Positions 52,970 to 62,118 of a DNA stretch of 64,000 bases are shown piece after piece. Under the pieces are notes generated by a model. The model worked only from the letters and a program-made list of their open reading frames with translations, did not search any database and was not told the DNA's origin. The position numbers and the translations under genes were made by a program. Origin of the DNA: Pseudochelatococcus contaminans (lineage in GTDB: Bacteria > Pseudomonadota > Alphaproteobacteria > Rhizobiales > Beijerinckiaceae); NCBI RefSeq assembly GCF_014195635.1, contig NZ_JACICC010000002.1, positions 124,001 through 188,000 on the forward strand, written 5' to 3'. Each line of letters begins with the position of its first letter. Within the stretch, counting starts at the first letter, position 1.

Positions 52970-54994
52970 TCATCCGTCCCGGTCGTGAAAGAACCTATAG
53001 ACCATTCCCGCCGTCGCCGCATTAATTCCCGGCGCGCTGCGTAAATCCTCCAGCGATGCCTGCGACACCGCCTTCGCCGTGCCGAAATGCAGCAGCAGCG
53101 CCCGCTTGCGCGCGGGGCCAATGCCCGCAATCTCGTCGAGCGGGCTTTTGGTGAACTCCCGCTTGCGCCGCGCCCGATGCGTGCCGATGGCGAAACGGTG
53201 CGCCTCATCCCGTAGCCGTTCCACATAATAAAGCGTGGCGTCGCGCGGCGGCAAGCGGAAGGGGGCACGCCCTTCCACAAAAAACGTCTCCCGGCCGGCA
53301 TCGCGGTCGACACCCTTGGCAACGCCCACCACCGGCACGTCGGAAACGCCGAGTTCCTTCAGCGTCGCGCGCACGGCCCCCACCTGCCCCTGCCCGCCGT
53401 CGATGAGCAGCAGATCGGGCCATGAGGGGAAAGCGCCCTCATCCGCAACCTCGTCGTCGCCGGCAAATTCCGGATCGACAGGGGCTGCCTCGATGAGACG
53501 CGCGCCTTCCTTGACGAGACGTGTGAAGCGGCGTTGCAGCACCTCGCGCATCATGCCGAAGTCGTCGCCGGGGGTGATATCGGTGGAACGGATGTTGAAG
53601 GTGCGATAATGCGGCTTCATGAAGCCCTCGCGCCCGGCCACGATCATCGCCCCGACAGCGTTGGTGCCCATGATGTGCGAGTTGTCGTAGACCTCGATCC
53701 GCCGGGGCGGGCGCTCCAGCCCGAAAGCCTGCGCCACTGCGCCGAGCAGCTTGTCCTGCGATGCCGTATCGGCAAGCTTGCGCGCCAGCGCCTCCTGCGC
53801 GTTGCGGTGCGCGTGGGCCACAAGCGTATATTTCTCACCTCTTTTGGGCACCGCCACCTCAACCCTGTGGCCGGCATGGTCGGACAGCGCCTCCTGCAAC
53901 AGCGCGCATTCGGTCGGCTTGTGCGACAGCAGCACGAGGCGCGGGCACGGCTTATCCTCATAGAACTGCGCCAGAAACGCCGATAGCACCTCCTCCTCCG
54001 GCAGGTTGCGATCCGCGCGGGGGAAGTAGGAACGGTTGCCCCAGTTCTGGCTGTTGCGGAAGAAGAACACCTGCACGCAGAACATGCCGGCTTCCGACGC
54101 AATGGCGAAGACATCCGCCTCTTCCACCGTCTGGGGGTTGATGTTCTGCGTACCCTGCACCGCCGACAGCGCCGCCAGACGATCCCGATACCGCGCCGCA
54201 CGCTCATATTCCAGCGCCTCGGCTGCCTCCTGCATCTCGTGCGCGAGGCGGCGTTTCACCGCGATGGAACGGCCGGTGAGGAAGTCCCCCGCCTCATCGA
54301 CGAGCTTGGCATAATCCTCCTGCGAGATCTCACCCGTGCACGGCCCCGCGCAGCGTTTGATCTGGAACAGCAGGCACGGACGCGTGCGGTTTTCATAATA
54401 GCTGTCCGTGCACGTGCGCAGCAGAAAGGCCCGTTGCAGCGCATTGACGGTGCGGTTCACCGCGCCGCCATCGGCGAAGGGGCCGAAGTAGCGCCCCTTG
54501 CGCACCCGCGCGCCGCGATGCTTGACCAGTTGCGGCGCCGCGTGGTCGCCGGTCAGCAAGATATACGGAAACGATTTATCATCCCGCATCAACACGTTAT
54601 AGCGCGGACGCAACTGCTTGATGAGATTGGCTTCCAGCAGCAGCGCGGCGGTTTCCGTGTCGGTGGTGATGAACTCCATCGCCACCGTCTCGGCGATCAT
54701 GCGCATGGTGCGCAGGCCGCCATGGCCGATGCCGCGCACGTAAGACGCCACACGTTTCTTCAGATCCAGCGCCTTGCCGACATAAAGCACATGGCCGTTG
54801 GCGTCGATCATGCGGTAGACGCCGGGCGCATGCGGCAGGGTTTTCCAGAAACGGCGGATCACCTCCGCCCCCGCGCGCAGCGACGGCGGGGCGCTCGCGT
54901 CCTCGGCCCACAGATCGGTTTCGATTGTCAGATCATCGTCAGCCGCAAGCGTGGCAGCGGCGGCGTTCGTGGGCGTGTCGTCTTTATGTATCAT
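52970..54994 (-). CDS. uvrC: excinuclease ABC subunit C
   Basis: Makes both incisions in nucleotide excision repair with UvrA and UvrB. It has 674 residues. The GIY-YIG domain is [20 protein letters not shown] with [10 protein letters not shown]. Then come the Cys-containing [20 protein letters not shown] region, the UVR-like helix [15 protein letters not shown] type segment (written here as [12 protein letters not shown]), the RNase H-like C-terminal nuclease core [16 protein letters not shown] and a helix-hairpin-helix [15 protein letters not shown]. The N-terminus has about 45 extra acidic residues before the GIY domain. Confidence 0.97.
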   Translation of the reverse strand: MIHKDDTPTNAAAATLAADDDLTIETDLWAEDASAPPSLRAGAEVIRRFWKTLPHAPGVYRMIDANGHVLYVGKALDLKKRVASYVRGIGHGGLRTMRMIAETVAMEFITTDTETAALLLEANLIKQLRPRYNVLMRDDKSFPYILLTGDHAAPQLVKHRGARVRKGRYFGPFADGGAVNRTVNALQRAFLLRTCTDSYYENRTRPCLLFQIKRCAGPCTGEISQEDYAKLVDEAGDFLTGRSIAVKRRLAHEMQEAAEALEYERAARYRDRLAALSAVQGTQNINPQTVEEADVFAIASEAGMFCVQVFFFRNSQNWGNRSYFPRADRNLPEEEVLSAFLAQFYEDKPCPRLVLLSHKPTECALLQEALSDHAGHRVEVAVPKRGEKYTLVAHAHRNAQEALARKLADTASQDKLLGAVAQAFGLERPPRRIEVYDNSHIMGTNAVGAMIVAGREGFMKPHYRTFNIRSTDITPGDDFGMMREVLQRRFTRLVKEGARLIEAAPVDPEFAGDDEVADEGAFPSWPDLLLIDGGQGQVGAVRATLKELGVSDVPVVGVAKGVDRDAGRETFFVEGRAPFRLPPRDATLYYVERLRDEAHRFAIGTHRARRKREFTKSPLDEIAGIGPARKRALLLHFGTAKAVSQASLEDLRSAPGINAATAGMVYRFFHDRDG

Positions 54995-55103
54995 GCTTGC
55001 TGGCGAAAAACCTGCTTCCCCGAAAACTTATCCCAAACCCGCGCCCACGGCCGGTCGTCGGCGCGCGTGGGGCTGAATGTAGTTGCCCATGCCGGCAATT
55101 GCA

Positions 55104-56351
55104 TCAGTGCGGCGGCTGCGCATCTTCGGTATCGTGTCTTTCGGTCCACTTTACGACGAAGGCTGCGGCCAGCCCCAGCACCAGATATCCCAGCGCCAGC
55201 GGCAGCACCGTGCCGTCATAAAGCTGGCCGATGATGACGCCGCACAGGGTGCCGAGAGCGGTTGTCGCTGCGCCGATAAAGGACGACGCCGTGCCTGCCA
55301 TACGTCCCATGGGCCGCATGGCCAGCGCATTGAAGTTGGGAGCGGTGAGGCTGAAAAAGAAGTTCAGCAGCGCCAGAAACCCGGCGAAAATCACGAGCGG
55401 CGGCGGGCCGCCCCATGCCAGCACCACGATCACGAGCGCCAGCGCCGTCAGCGTGAAGGCCAGAGTGCCGTTCCACGCCAGCCGCTTCAGCCCCACACGC
55501 CGCACGAGCCAGGCATTGACGAACGATGCCACACCCATGACAGCGGCAACCACGCCGAAGACAACCGGAAACCAGCCGCCGAGCGCGTAGACTTCCGTCT
55601 CGAAAATCTGCTGCGCCGATGTGATATAGCCGAACAGCGAGCCCAGCACGAGGCTCATCGCCAGCGTGTAGCCCATTGTCACGGGGTTGCCGAGGCATAG
55701 GCGCAGGTTGTTCCACGCGCCGGCAAAAGATGCCTTCGTGCGATTTTCGGGCCGTAGCGTCTCCGGCATCCGCAGCGCGAACCAGAAGCCGACGACCAGC
55801 GCCATCACCAGCATGCTGACGAAGATGAAACGCCACGAGCCGATGGCCAGAATGAGCGCGCCGCTGCCGGGCGCGATGACGGGGCCGATGATGAACACCA
55901 TCATGACGAAGGACATGACACGCGCCATCTCCTCGCCCTGATAACGGTCACGGACGATAGCCGTCACCAGCACGCGCGAGGATGCGCCGCCGATGCCCTG
56001 CACGGCCCGCGCCAGCAGCAGCATTTCGAAGCTGTTCGCCGCGATGGCCAGCACAGTGCCCACGGCATAGATCGCCATGCCCGTCAGCATGGCAGGCTTG
56101 CGCCCGTAAGCGTCCGACAGCGGCCCATAGAAGAGCTGGCTGATGGCAAACCCCGCCATGTAGCTGGAAATCATGTACTGCACCTCATTCGCACTGGCGA
56201 GATGGAACTCGTGCTGAATGGGAACGAAGGCTGGCAGCAGGTTGTCGATGGACAGGGCGACAAGAGCCATCATCAGGGCGACAAGCACCACGAACTCGAC
56301 GAAGCCGGGCGCGCGAACGGCTTTATTGGACACGGATTGCGGCTGCGTCAT
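55104..56351 (-). CDS. MFS multidrug exporter, Bcr/CflA family
   Basis: A 415-residue, 12-helix drug:H+ antiporter. The sequence has FVVLVALMMALVALSIDNLL, then FAISQLFYGPLSDAYGRKPA (MFS motif A) and VQGIGGASSRVLVTAIVRDR (Bcr/CflA motif C region). The ATG at 56351 gives MTQPQSVSNKAVRAPGF; the frame is open to 56444 without family similarity. It is convergent with nothing nearby and sits upstream of the repeat cluster at 56474-56637. Confidence 0.92.
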   Translation of the reverse strand: MTQPQSVSNKAVRAPGFVEFVVLVALMMALVALSIDNLLPAFVPIQHEFHLASANEVQYMISSYMAGFAISQLFYGPLSDAYGRKPAMLTGMAIYAVGTVLAIAANSFEMLLLARAVQGIGGASSRVLVTAIVRDRYQGEEMARVMSFVMMVFIIGPVIAPGSGALILAIGSWRFIFVSMLVMALVVGFWFALRMPETLRPENRTKASFAGAWNNLRLCLGNPVTMGYTLAMSLVLGSLFGYITSAQQIFETEVYALGGWFPVVFGVVAAVMGVASFVNAWLVRRVGLKRLAWNGTLAFTLTALALVIVVLAWGGPPPLVIFAGFLALLNFFFSLTAPNFNALAMRPMGRMAGTASSFIGAATTALGTLCGVIIGQLYDGTVLPLALGYLVLGLAAAFVVKWTERHDTEDAQPPH

Positions 56352-56473
56352 TGAATGGCAACGTCCCTGAATGGCTGGCTGACGGCGCATTGCGCGCCCG
56401 GACGAGTGAATCGGCTTAAAGAAGGCAAGCATCAAAAAAGACACGCGCCTGCCGGAACGGCCGACGCTCTCAG

Positions 56474-56530
56474 TTGTATATTTTTCTGCAACTTGCGTTC
56501 ACTTCGGTAGATCGACCTGAACGCAAACTG
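56474..56530 (+). repeat. dispersed hairpin repeat R1, full copy beside R2
   Basis: A 57-base copy with 9-bp arms TTGCGTTCA / TGAACGCAA (56493-56501, 56518-56526). It lies three bases before R2 copy C, forming a composite R1-R2 block between the MFS and LysE genes. Confidence 0.8.
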
Positions 56531-56533
56531 CAC

Positions 56534-56637
56534 TAGAGGATTTCGGCATTTCGTTGAAACGCCAAAATGTTCTATCCTTTTGGTTTGACGCGTTTTCTTC
56601 ACGCAAAGCGGTATCCACTTTGCTTGAAAACGCTTTA
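56534..56637 (+). repeat. dispersed hairpin repeat R2, copy C
   Basis: Third R2 copy. Its first stem has decayed (GAGGATTTCGG against CCAAAATGTTC), while the outer GCGTTTTC / GAAAACGC stem is intact. The last three bases form the stop codon of the LysE gene on the other strand. Confidence 0.9.
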
Positions 56638-57300
56638 GCGGCTGGCAGCAAGCCTCACGCCCAGCGCGATCAATGCCGCGCCCATCACGGCGTCGAACGG
56701 TCGGCGCAACCGCGCGTACACCGTGCGCACGGCTGGTGACGAGAAGATGATGGCAAGAGTCGTGAACCAGCCCAGCGCCACCACGATGACGACGCCAACC
56801 GTCGCGCCATAAACCCATGCAGGAGCGCCGACAGGCAGCACGGTGACGAACAGACTGCCGAAAAATGCCATCGACTTGGGATTTGTCATGCCGACCAGAA
56901 AGCCCCGGCGCACGGAAGGCAGGAAAGCCATGCCACCCGCCCTTGTTCCCCCTGCGCTTATGCCCCCTGCAGTGGTGGACGGGGTGGCCGATATTTCGGA
57001 CGCAGATCCCTGCCGCTCGCGCAGGCCATATAGCATGCGCACGCCCAGATAAACCAGATAGGCCGCGCCCACCAGGCGCAGCACCTCATAGCCCCATGCC
57101 ATGCGCGCCAGAACGACGCCGAGACCAAAAACAGCAAGGGTCGCCCAGACGGTGCAGGCGGCAGTAACGCCAAGCGCCGCGCCCACACCTGCCCGCCTGC
57201 CGTTGAGGGCGTGCGACGTGATGGCGATGAAATCGGGTCCGGGGCTGATGCAAGCCAGCAGCATCACGCCGGCGAGCGTAAGAAGTTCGGCCAAAAACAC
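56635..57300 (-). CDS. LysE-family amino acid exporter
   Basis: A 221-residue, six-helix exporter of amino acids or related metabolites (RhtB/LysE family). Signature ISPGPDFIAITSHALNGRRA near the N-terminus, then LGVTAACTVWATLAVFGLGV and MTNPKSMAFFGSLFVTVLP. GTG at 57300, behind GAGAGGA, gives MFLAELLTLAGVMLLA, matching family starts; GTG at 57333 is an alternative. An unusual Gly/Ser/Thr-rich insertion (about residues 102-125) lies in the cytoplasmic loop. The TAA stop is within R2 copy C. Confidence 0.88.
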   Translation of the reverse strand: MFLAELLTLAGVMLLACISPGPDFIAITSHALNGRRAGVGAALGVTAACTVWATLAVFGLGVVLARMAWGYEVLRLVGAAYLVYLGVRMLYGLRERQGSASEISATPSTTAGGISAGGTRAGGMAFLPSVRRGFLVGMTNPKSMAFFGSLFVTVLPVGAPAWVYGATVGVVIVVALGWFTTLAIIFSSPAVRTVYARLRRPFDAVMGAALIALGVRLAASR

Positions 57301-57494
57301 CGGAATCGTCCTCTCTCGAATGGATGCGGCCACTCGTTCCTTGAGTTCCTCGTGTGGAGTCGAGTCTCGTCTGGAGTCGCCGTGCGGCGCAAGCTAACAG
57401 ATGCCGACGCTCCCGGATAGACGCCGCCAACGAGGCGGAAACCGCAAGGCGACAAGCCAACCCGGCCGACATACGCCAACGAATGGATGACGCC

Positions 57495-57520
57495 AATGGA
57501 TGCCGGCAATGGATGCCGGC
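57495..57520 (+). repeat. 13-base tandem repeat
   Basis: Two adjacent copies of AATGGATGCCGGC, with a partial third copy (AATGGATGACGCC) just before. Non-coding slippage repeat. Confidence 0.7.
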
Positions 57521-57572
57521 ATGTGCGCGCCCGCACAGCGCGGGTGGAGGAATAAAAGTTGCAACGCGAGGG

Positions 57573-57592
57573 CGTTATAATGTAACATATTC
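57573..57592. promoter_or_regulatory. putative Zur operator
   Basis: CGTTATAATGTAACATATTC contains GTTA-N5-TAAC. The AT-rich ATGTAACAT context resembles alphaproteobacterial Zur boxes as I recall them. It lies about 50 bases before the small ORF and 240 before the metal ABC genes, consistent with zinc-repressed transcription. Confidence 0.5.
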
Positions 57593-57639
57593 GCCATATT
57601 CAGGACTGTCACCACCATCAGCAGGCGGGCGAGGATTCT

Positions 57640-57813
57640 TTGTCTGGCGAAATCAAGCACCAAGCGGGATCCATTCCAAAGGCGTCCGTCACAGGAACAT
57701 CCTTTACGAGCGTGTCCGTGTTGCGGAGCGCAATGGCCGAACGGCTGGCGGCTGCGGTCATCGTGTCGATTCTGCTCTGGTGCATCGCCTTCTGGGCCAT
57801 GGGCTGGCTGTGA
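57640..57813 (+). CDS. small membrane protein upstream of the metal transporter, 57 residues
   Basis: Starts TTG at 57640 behind GAGGA and ends TGA at 57811-57813, 20 bases before the ATPase gene. It has a polar N-terminus (MSGEIKHQAGSIPKASVTGT) and a C-terminal helix (AAAVIVSILLWCIAFWAMGW). An ATG at 57736 would give a 26-residue minimal version. Situated first behind a Zur-like site it may belong to the metal-uptake operon. Not a recognised family. Confidence 0.5.
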   Translation: MSGEIKHQAGSIPKASVTGTSFTSVSVLRSAMAERLAAAVIVSILLWCIAFWAMGWL

Positions 57814-57833
57814 CGGGAACCGGACCTGACGAC

Positions 57834-58634
57834 ATGGCACACGATCACTGTTCCCATACCCATACACATCGCTCCAGCCGCGATCAGGCGCCCGCGCCCG
57901 GCATCCGGCTCGATAATCTCACCGTCGCCTATCGCCGCCACCCTGCCGTGCACCACTTGTCCGGCAATTTTGCGCCCGGCTCGCTGACTGCCATCGTCGG
58001 CCCCAATGGCGCGGGTAAATCGACGTTGCTCAAGGCCATCATGGGTGCCTTGCGTCCTGCAACAGGCCGCATCGAGATTGCCGGCATCAACCGCCGGGAC
58101 ATCGCTTACCTGCCGCAGATCAGCGAAGTGGATCGCACGTTTCCCATCACCGTGCTCGATCTCGTCGCCATGGGCCTGTGGCGGCGTTGCGGCGCTTTCC
58201 GCCGCATTGGCCGCGATCAGCTTCACCGCGTCAATGACGCCATCACCACGGTTGGCTTGTCCGGCCTTGCCGAGCGCCCGATCAGCACGCTTTCCGGCGG
58301 TCAGTTCCAGCGGGCGCTGTTTGCGCGCATGCTGTTGCAGGATGCACGGTTGCTGCTGCTCGACGAGCCGTTCACGGCACTCGACATGAAGACAACGACG
58401 GACCTCATCGATGTAGTCAAGCATTGGCATGGCGAGAACCGCACCATCATTGCCGTGCTGCATGACATCGATCTGGTTCGCGAACACTTTCCGCAGGCGC
58501 TCCTGCTGGCGCGCTCTGAAGTGGCGTGGGGAAAGACCGAGGATGTGCTGACCGGCACCAACCTATTGACGGCCCGGCGCATGTGCGAGGGCTTCGACGA
58601 CAACGCGCCGTTCTGCGATCATCAGGCCGCATGA
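57834..58634 (+). CDS. znuC: metal (zinc/manganese) ABC transporter ATP-binding protein
   Basis: A 266-residue ATPase of the zinc/manganese/iron ABC family. The N-terminus MAHDHCSHTHTHRSSRDQ is His/Cys-rich and likely binds metal. Walker A GPNGAGKSTLL, the family loop YLPQISEVDRTFPITVLDLV, signature LSGGQFQRALFARML, Walker B LLLLDEPFTALD and H-loop AVLHDIDLV are intact. ATG at 57834. It overlaps the permease gene by 4 bases (ATGA). No binding-protein gene (ZnuA) is nearby. Confidence 0.9.
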   Translation: MAHDHCSHTHTHRSSRDQAPAPGIRLDNLTVAYRRHPAVHHLSGNFAPGSLTAIVGPNGAGKSTLLKAIMGALRPATGRIEIAGINRRDIAYLPQISEVDRTFPITVLDLVAMGLWRRCGAFRRIGRDQLHRVNDAITTVGLSGLAERPISTLSGGQFQRALFARMLLQDARLLLLDEPFTALDMKTTTDLIDVVKHWHGENRTIIAVLHDIDLVREHFPQALLLARSEVAWGKTEDVLTGTNLLTARRMCEGFDDNAPFCDHQAA

Positions 58635-59518
58635 TGCTGTATGATGCGCTGATCGCACCATTTGTCGAATACGGCTTCATGCGCCGGGCGCTCGCGGGGT
58701 GTCTGGCCCTCTCCTTTGGCGGTGGGCCGCTCGGCGTTCTGCTGGTTTTGCGCCGCATGAGTTTGATGGGCGACGCATTGGCCCACGCTATTCTGCCCGG
58801 GGCGGCGATCGGCTTTCTCGTCGCCGGCCTCTCCCTCGTGGCCATGACGATCGGCGGTGTCGCCACCGGGCTGGCCGTTGCCGTGCTCGCGGGCCTCGTT
58901 TCGCGCGCTACGCCGCTGCGTGAAGATGCCAGTTTCGCCGCCTTCTATCTAATTTCACTGGGCCTTGGCGTGTTGATCGTATCCATGCGCGGCTCCAGCG
59001 TCGATCTGCTGCATGTCCTGTTCGGGTCGGTACTGGCGCTGGACGATGCGGCACTCTTGCTAATCGTTTCGATCAGCACCGTAACACTGATCGTGCTTGC
59101 AATCATTTATCGCCCGCTGATCATCGAATGTCTCGATCCCGGGTTCCTGCGCGCGGTCGGCGGCTTCGGGCCGGTCGGTCTCGGCTCCGTGGTTCACGTC
59201 ACCTTCATCGCGCTGGTGGTGTTCAATCTCGTCGGCGGCTTTCAGGCGCTCGGCACGCTGATGGTGGTGGGCCTCATCATGCTGCCGGCAGTGGCGGCCC
59301 GCTTCTGGTTCCAGAGCGCGCCGGGGCAGATGGCCATCGCCATTGTATTCGGCATTGTCGCCAGCGTCGCCGGGCTGCTGGCGTCCTATCACTGGCACGC
59401 ACCCGCCTCTTCCGCCATCATTCTGGCGGCGGGCGGGCTTTATATTCTGTCGGTTGTGGCGGGCCGCTTCGACAGCCTCGCCGCATCCCTCATCACGCTG
59501 CGCCACCGGGCCGGATAA
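58631..59518 (+). CDS. znuB: metal (zinc/manganese) ABC transporter permease
   Basis: A 295-residue, roughly eight-helix channel subunit of the ABC-3 family. Seen are FMRRALAGCLALSFGGGPLG, LVLRRMSLMGDALAHAILPG, GLVSRATPLREDASFAAFYL, and LGTLMVVGLIMLPAVAARFW (the ABC-3 signature). Start ATG at 58631 overlaps the ATPase stop, so the two are translationally coupled. Zinc is favoured by the Zur-like site and His-rich partner; manganese is not excluded. Confidence 0.9.
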   Translation: MMLYDALIAPFVEYGFMRRALAGCLALSFGGGPLGVLLVLRRMSLMGDALAHAILPGAAIGFLVAGLSLVAMTIGGVATGLAVAVLAGLVSRATPLREDASFAAFYLISLGLGVLIVSMRGSSVDLLHVLFGSVLALDDAALLLIVSISTVTLIVLAIIYRPLIIECLDPGFLRAVGGFGPVGLGSVVHVTFIALVVFNLVGGFQALGTLMVVGLIMLPAVAARFWFQSAPGQMAIAIVFGIVASVAGLLASYHWHAPASSAIILAAGGLYILSVVAGRFDSLAASLITLRHRAG

Positions 59519-59542
59519 TCCGGCCCCGCCGCCTGCGCATTA

Positions 59543-59917
59543 TCACAGCGAAGCGCTGATGCCCCGCATGGCCGGCTGCTCGCGCACCGACTCGCGGTCG
59601 TCGAGCGCCTCGGCCCGGCGCAATTCGCTGAGTGCGTCATCCAGATCCGCCAGCGCATCGTTGAGCTGCGACTTCAGATCCTCGGCCGACTGAACGAGAT
59701 TATCCCGCCGCTGCGCCGCCGCCTTGGCATAGGTGGGATAGGCGAAATGGTTGTGGTCTGAAATGCCCGAGCGCTGCTCTTCGTGGGCGATCTCCTTGTC
59801 GAGATCTTCCGCCATGCGCATGAAGTCGGCGATCATCGCCTCGATCTGCGCGACGCGCCGGCGTCTTTCCTGAACGTGGAAGGTCTTCAACTGAATGATG
59901 CCGCTGCGAGGTTTCAT
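59543..59917 (-). CDS. fliJ: flagellar export protein FliJ-like coiled-coil protein
   Basis: A 124-residue, highly charged helical protein. MKPRSGIIQLKTFHVQERRR, VAQIEAMIADFMRMAEDLDK, SDHNHFAYPTYAKAAAQRRD and LNDALADLDDALSELRRAE match the FliJ-like protein annotated in Hyphomicrobiales. FliJ is a chaperone escorting flagellar export substrates to FliI. No other flagellar gene is in view, and a rival possibility is a general coiled-coil protein. Start at 59917 is the family-like MKPRSG; the frame is open to 60040. Confidence 0.7.
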   Translation of the reverse strand: MKPRSGIIQLKTFHVQERRRRVAQIEAMIADFMRMAEDLDKEIAHEEQRSGISDHNHFAYPTYAKAAAQRRDNLVQSAEDLKSQLNDALADLDDALSELRRAEALDDRESVREQPAMRGISASL

Positions 59918-60014
59918 CGCCGATAGTGCTCCCGTCGGCTCCGCCGGATGCCGGCTGGAGACTGTCTTCGTCACCATATTTACGGATACAGGTTGATCCT
60001 TCCTTACCAACCAA

Positions 60015-60038
60015 GCGCCAAAAGACGATTTTTGGCGC
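60015..60038. promoter_or_regulatory. hairpin in the upstream region of the fliJ-like gene
   Basis: GCGCCAAAA / TTTTTGGCGC with loop GACGA, about 100 bases before the fliJ-like start. Could be a leader hairpin or a terminator of the upstream xthA transcript (both genes are on the minus strand). Confidence 0.5.
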
Positions 60039-60053
60039 AAATATAGGGACTTA

Positions 60054-60095
60054 TACCATTCGGTAAGAGTCTTGTACCATTCGGTAAGAGTCTTG
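60054..60095 (+). repeat. 21-base tandem duplication
   Basis: Two adjacent identical units TACCATTCGGTAAGAGTCTTG between xthA and fliJ. Each unit holds the short palindrome ACC-ATTC-GGT, so protein binding is possible. Confidence 0.85.
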
Positions 60096-60129
60096 CGCGC
60101 CTCAGCGGGTATCTCGACTATAAACCGCT

Positions 60130-60951
60130 CTACAGCGACAGCCGTACCGTGACGGGCGCATGATCGGACGGACGCTCCCAGCCACGAACGTCTCTTGCGA
60201 TAGCGGCGGTTTCAAGCGCAGGGGCAATGTCTGGCGCCAGCCAGACGTGATCCAGCCGCCGCCCCTTGTCCGCCGCCGACCAATCGGGCGAGCGGTAACT
60301 CCACCACGTGAAAACCTTTTCCGGCTCCGGCCGCAGCGCGCGCACCGCGTCCACGTAGCCGGTCATGCGGCGGAATGCCTCCAGCCGTTCCGTCTCGACC
60401 GGCGTGTGGCTGACCACGCCGAGCAATGCCTTGTGATTCCAGACATCTGTTTCGTAAGGCGCGATGTTGAGATCACCGACCAGCACACTCGGGCGATCCG
60501 CCGGCCGCGTCGCCTCGTGCCATTCGACCAGTTCGTCGAGAAATGCGAGCTTGTGCGCGAATCGCGGGTTGATTTCCGGGTCCGGGGCATCCCCGCCGGC
60601 TGGCACGTAAAAATTGTGGATGCGCACGCCGCGCGAGCCGCCCGGTGTCCCCGTGCCGCCCAATTCCACCGTCATATGCCGCGAATCGTCCTTGTCGCAG
60701 AAACGCAGCGCCTGCGTCTCCGTGAACGGGATGCGCGAGATCGTGGCGACGCCGTGATACCCCTTCTGCCCGTTCAGCGCGATGTACTGGTAGCCCAGCG
60801 TCTTGAACGCCGCAGACGGGAAGTGATCGTTGGGGCACTTGGTTTCCTGCAGGCAGAGAACATCCGGTTCGTTCTCGACGAGAAACCGGATGACCTGATC
60901 GATGCGCAGTCTGACGGAGTTGATATTCCAGGTGGTGAGCGTGAACGACAC
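60130..60951 (-). CDS. xthA: exodeoxyribonuclease III
   Basis: AP endonuclease and 3'-exonuclease of base-excision repair, 273 residues. Motifs: TTWNINSVRLRIDQ, VLCLQETKCPNDHFP (catalytic Glu), HNFYVPAGGD, VLVGDLNIAPYETDVWN (Asp and Asn), RRLDHVWLAP and PSDHAPVTVRL (Asp-His pair). GTG at 60951, behind AAGG, gives MSFTLTTWNINS; the open frame reaches 61014. Downstream of lolA and ftsK in the same direction, a normal rhizobial arrangement. Confidence 0.95.
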   Translation of the reverse strand: MSFTLTTWNINSVRLRIDQVIRFLVENEPDVLCLQETKCPNDHFPSAAFKTLGYQYIALNGQKGYHGVATISRIPFTETQALRFCDKDDSRHMTVELGGTGTPGGSRGVRIHNFYVPAGGDAPDPEINPRFAHKLAFLDELVEWHEATRPADRPSVLVGDLNIAPYETDVWNHKALLGVVSHTPVETERLEAFRRMTGYVDAVRALRPEPEKVFTWWSYRSPDWSAADKGRRLDHVWLAPDIAPALETAAIARDVRGWERPSDHAPVTVRLSL

Positions 60952-61057
60952 GGCTGGCCTTGCGAGGTTCGGGAAACAGGGTGCATGAGCTTGCAACGCC
61001 GCGCCCACCGACACAACCGGGGATTTACCGGATTACCGGAATTGCCCCCTCGCCTAC

Positions 61058-61993
61058 TCAGCGCCGCGCCACCTCGACGCCCGACAACGCGACCTCGGTC
61101 TCGTATCCTTGCGGGTCCACGATCCGCCAGCCGCGCAGGACATTGGCGTGGGCATCGAAGTGCAATGTCACGCGCGACGTGCCGCCGAGTGTGGCGCTGT
61201 CCTCAAGCGAAATAGAGACCAGCCCGCCCGGATCGATCTGGGCATCGCGCAGACGCACATCCCGCGCCAGATCGACGTTATCGCGCAGCAGGAACTTCAG
61301 CGGCGTCTGGCCGATGGAATACACATCGTTTGTGCGCAGCCGCGAGTCGCGAACCGCGACCGACCGTCCATCAGCGACGATTTCCAGCGTGCTCGGCGGA
61401 TCGTAGGCGAAGCGCAACCGTCCGGGGCGCTGCACGAACAAGGTGCCGCCGACCTGCTGACGATCCGCGCCGGTCTGGAGGAAGCGCGCATTCAGCGTGT
61501 TGATGCTGTTGAGATAGGCGTTGACCCGTGCAACCGCCTCGGACGCATTGGCGGGAAGCGCACCTTGCTGCGGAGCACGAGCCTGCTGGGCCGGCGTGGC
61601 AACGGGTTGGGCGACAGGCGCCGCCGTGGGTGCGGCAATGGCCGGCGTTGCAACGGCTCCGCCCAACCCGGCTGGCCGGCGCGGCGGCATCGGCACGCCC
61701 CCGGCCTGCGAAGGCACCTGCACGGGTTGCGCCAGCGGTTCGGGCTGTACAGGCGCGGAAGGCGTAGGCCCACCCGGCAAAGGCGGCTGCGGCGCGGCCT
61801 GAGCGGGATCGGGAAGAGGCGGCGGCAGCGGTGCGGGTTGCGGCTGCCGGGAGGGGCGTTCCTGCTTGAAGACACCGTCCAGAAAACGGCTCAACGGATC
61901 CTGCGCATGGGCGGACGACAAGGGCAGCATCGCCGCGCACGCGACGAAAAGCATTCGTGTCAGCCCGCTATCCCACGCAACCCTTTTCATCAT
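61058..61993 (-). CDS. lolA: outer-membrane lipoprotein carrier protein LolA
   Basis: Periplasmic chaperone carrying lipoproteins from LolCDE to LolB. It has 311 residues: signal peptide (MLFVACAAMLPLSSAHAQ after a basic N-terminus), a Pro/Ala/Gln-rich linker of about 110 residues, then a LolA domain from about residue 150 (AVARVNAYLNSINTLNARFL, GGTLFVQRPGRLRFAYDPPS, LEIVADGRSVAVRDSRL). Start at tandem ATGs at 61993/61990. The linker is long compared with E. coli LolA but usual for the order. ftsK lies 125 bases upstream. Confidence 0.9.
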   Translation of the reverse strand: MMKRVAWDSGLTRMLFVACAAMLPLSSAHAQDPLSRFLDGVFKQERPSRQPQPAPLPPPLPDPAQAAPQPPLPGGPTPSAPVQPEPLAQPVQVPSQAGGVPMPPRRPAGLGGAVATPAIAAPTAAPVAQPVATPAQQARAPQQGALPANASEAVARVNAYLNSINTLNARFLQTGADRQQVGGTLFVQRPGRLRFAYDPPSTLEIVADGRSVAVRDSRLRTNDVYSIGQTPLKFLLRDNVDLARDVRLRDAQIDPGGLVSISLEDSATLGGTSRVTLHFDAHANVLRGWRIVDPQGYETEVALSGVEVARR

Positions 61994-62118
61994 CGTCACC
62001 CGCGTCACCTCTGCCAAACCACTGCGGCCGACATCATTCAACAAGGCTGATATGGCGAAAGCAGGTCCGATATTGCAAGTGCATTCTGTTTTCACAAGCG
62101 CGTGCCCGGCGGCGCGTC

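Larger units (their letters stand above)
57301..57639. other. intergenic region with Zur-like site and short tandem repeat
   Basis: About 340 bases between the LysE gene and the metal-transport genes. It contains a 13-base tandem repeat (57495-57520) and the GTTA-N5-TAAC site at 57573-57592. No other gene recognised. Confidence 0.5.
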
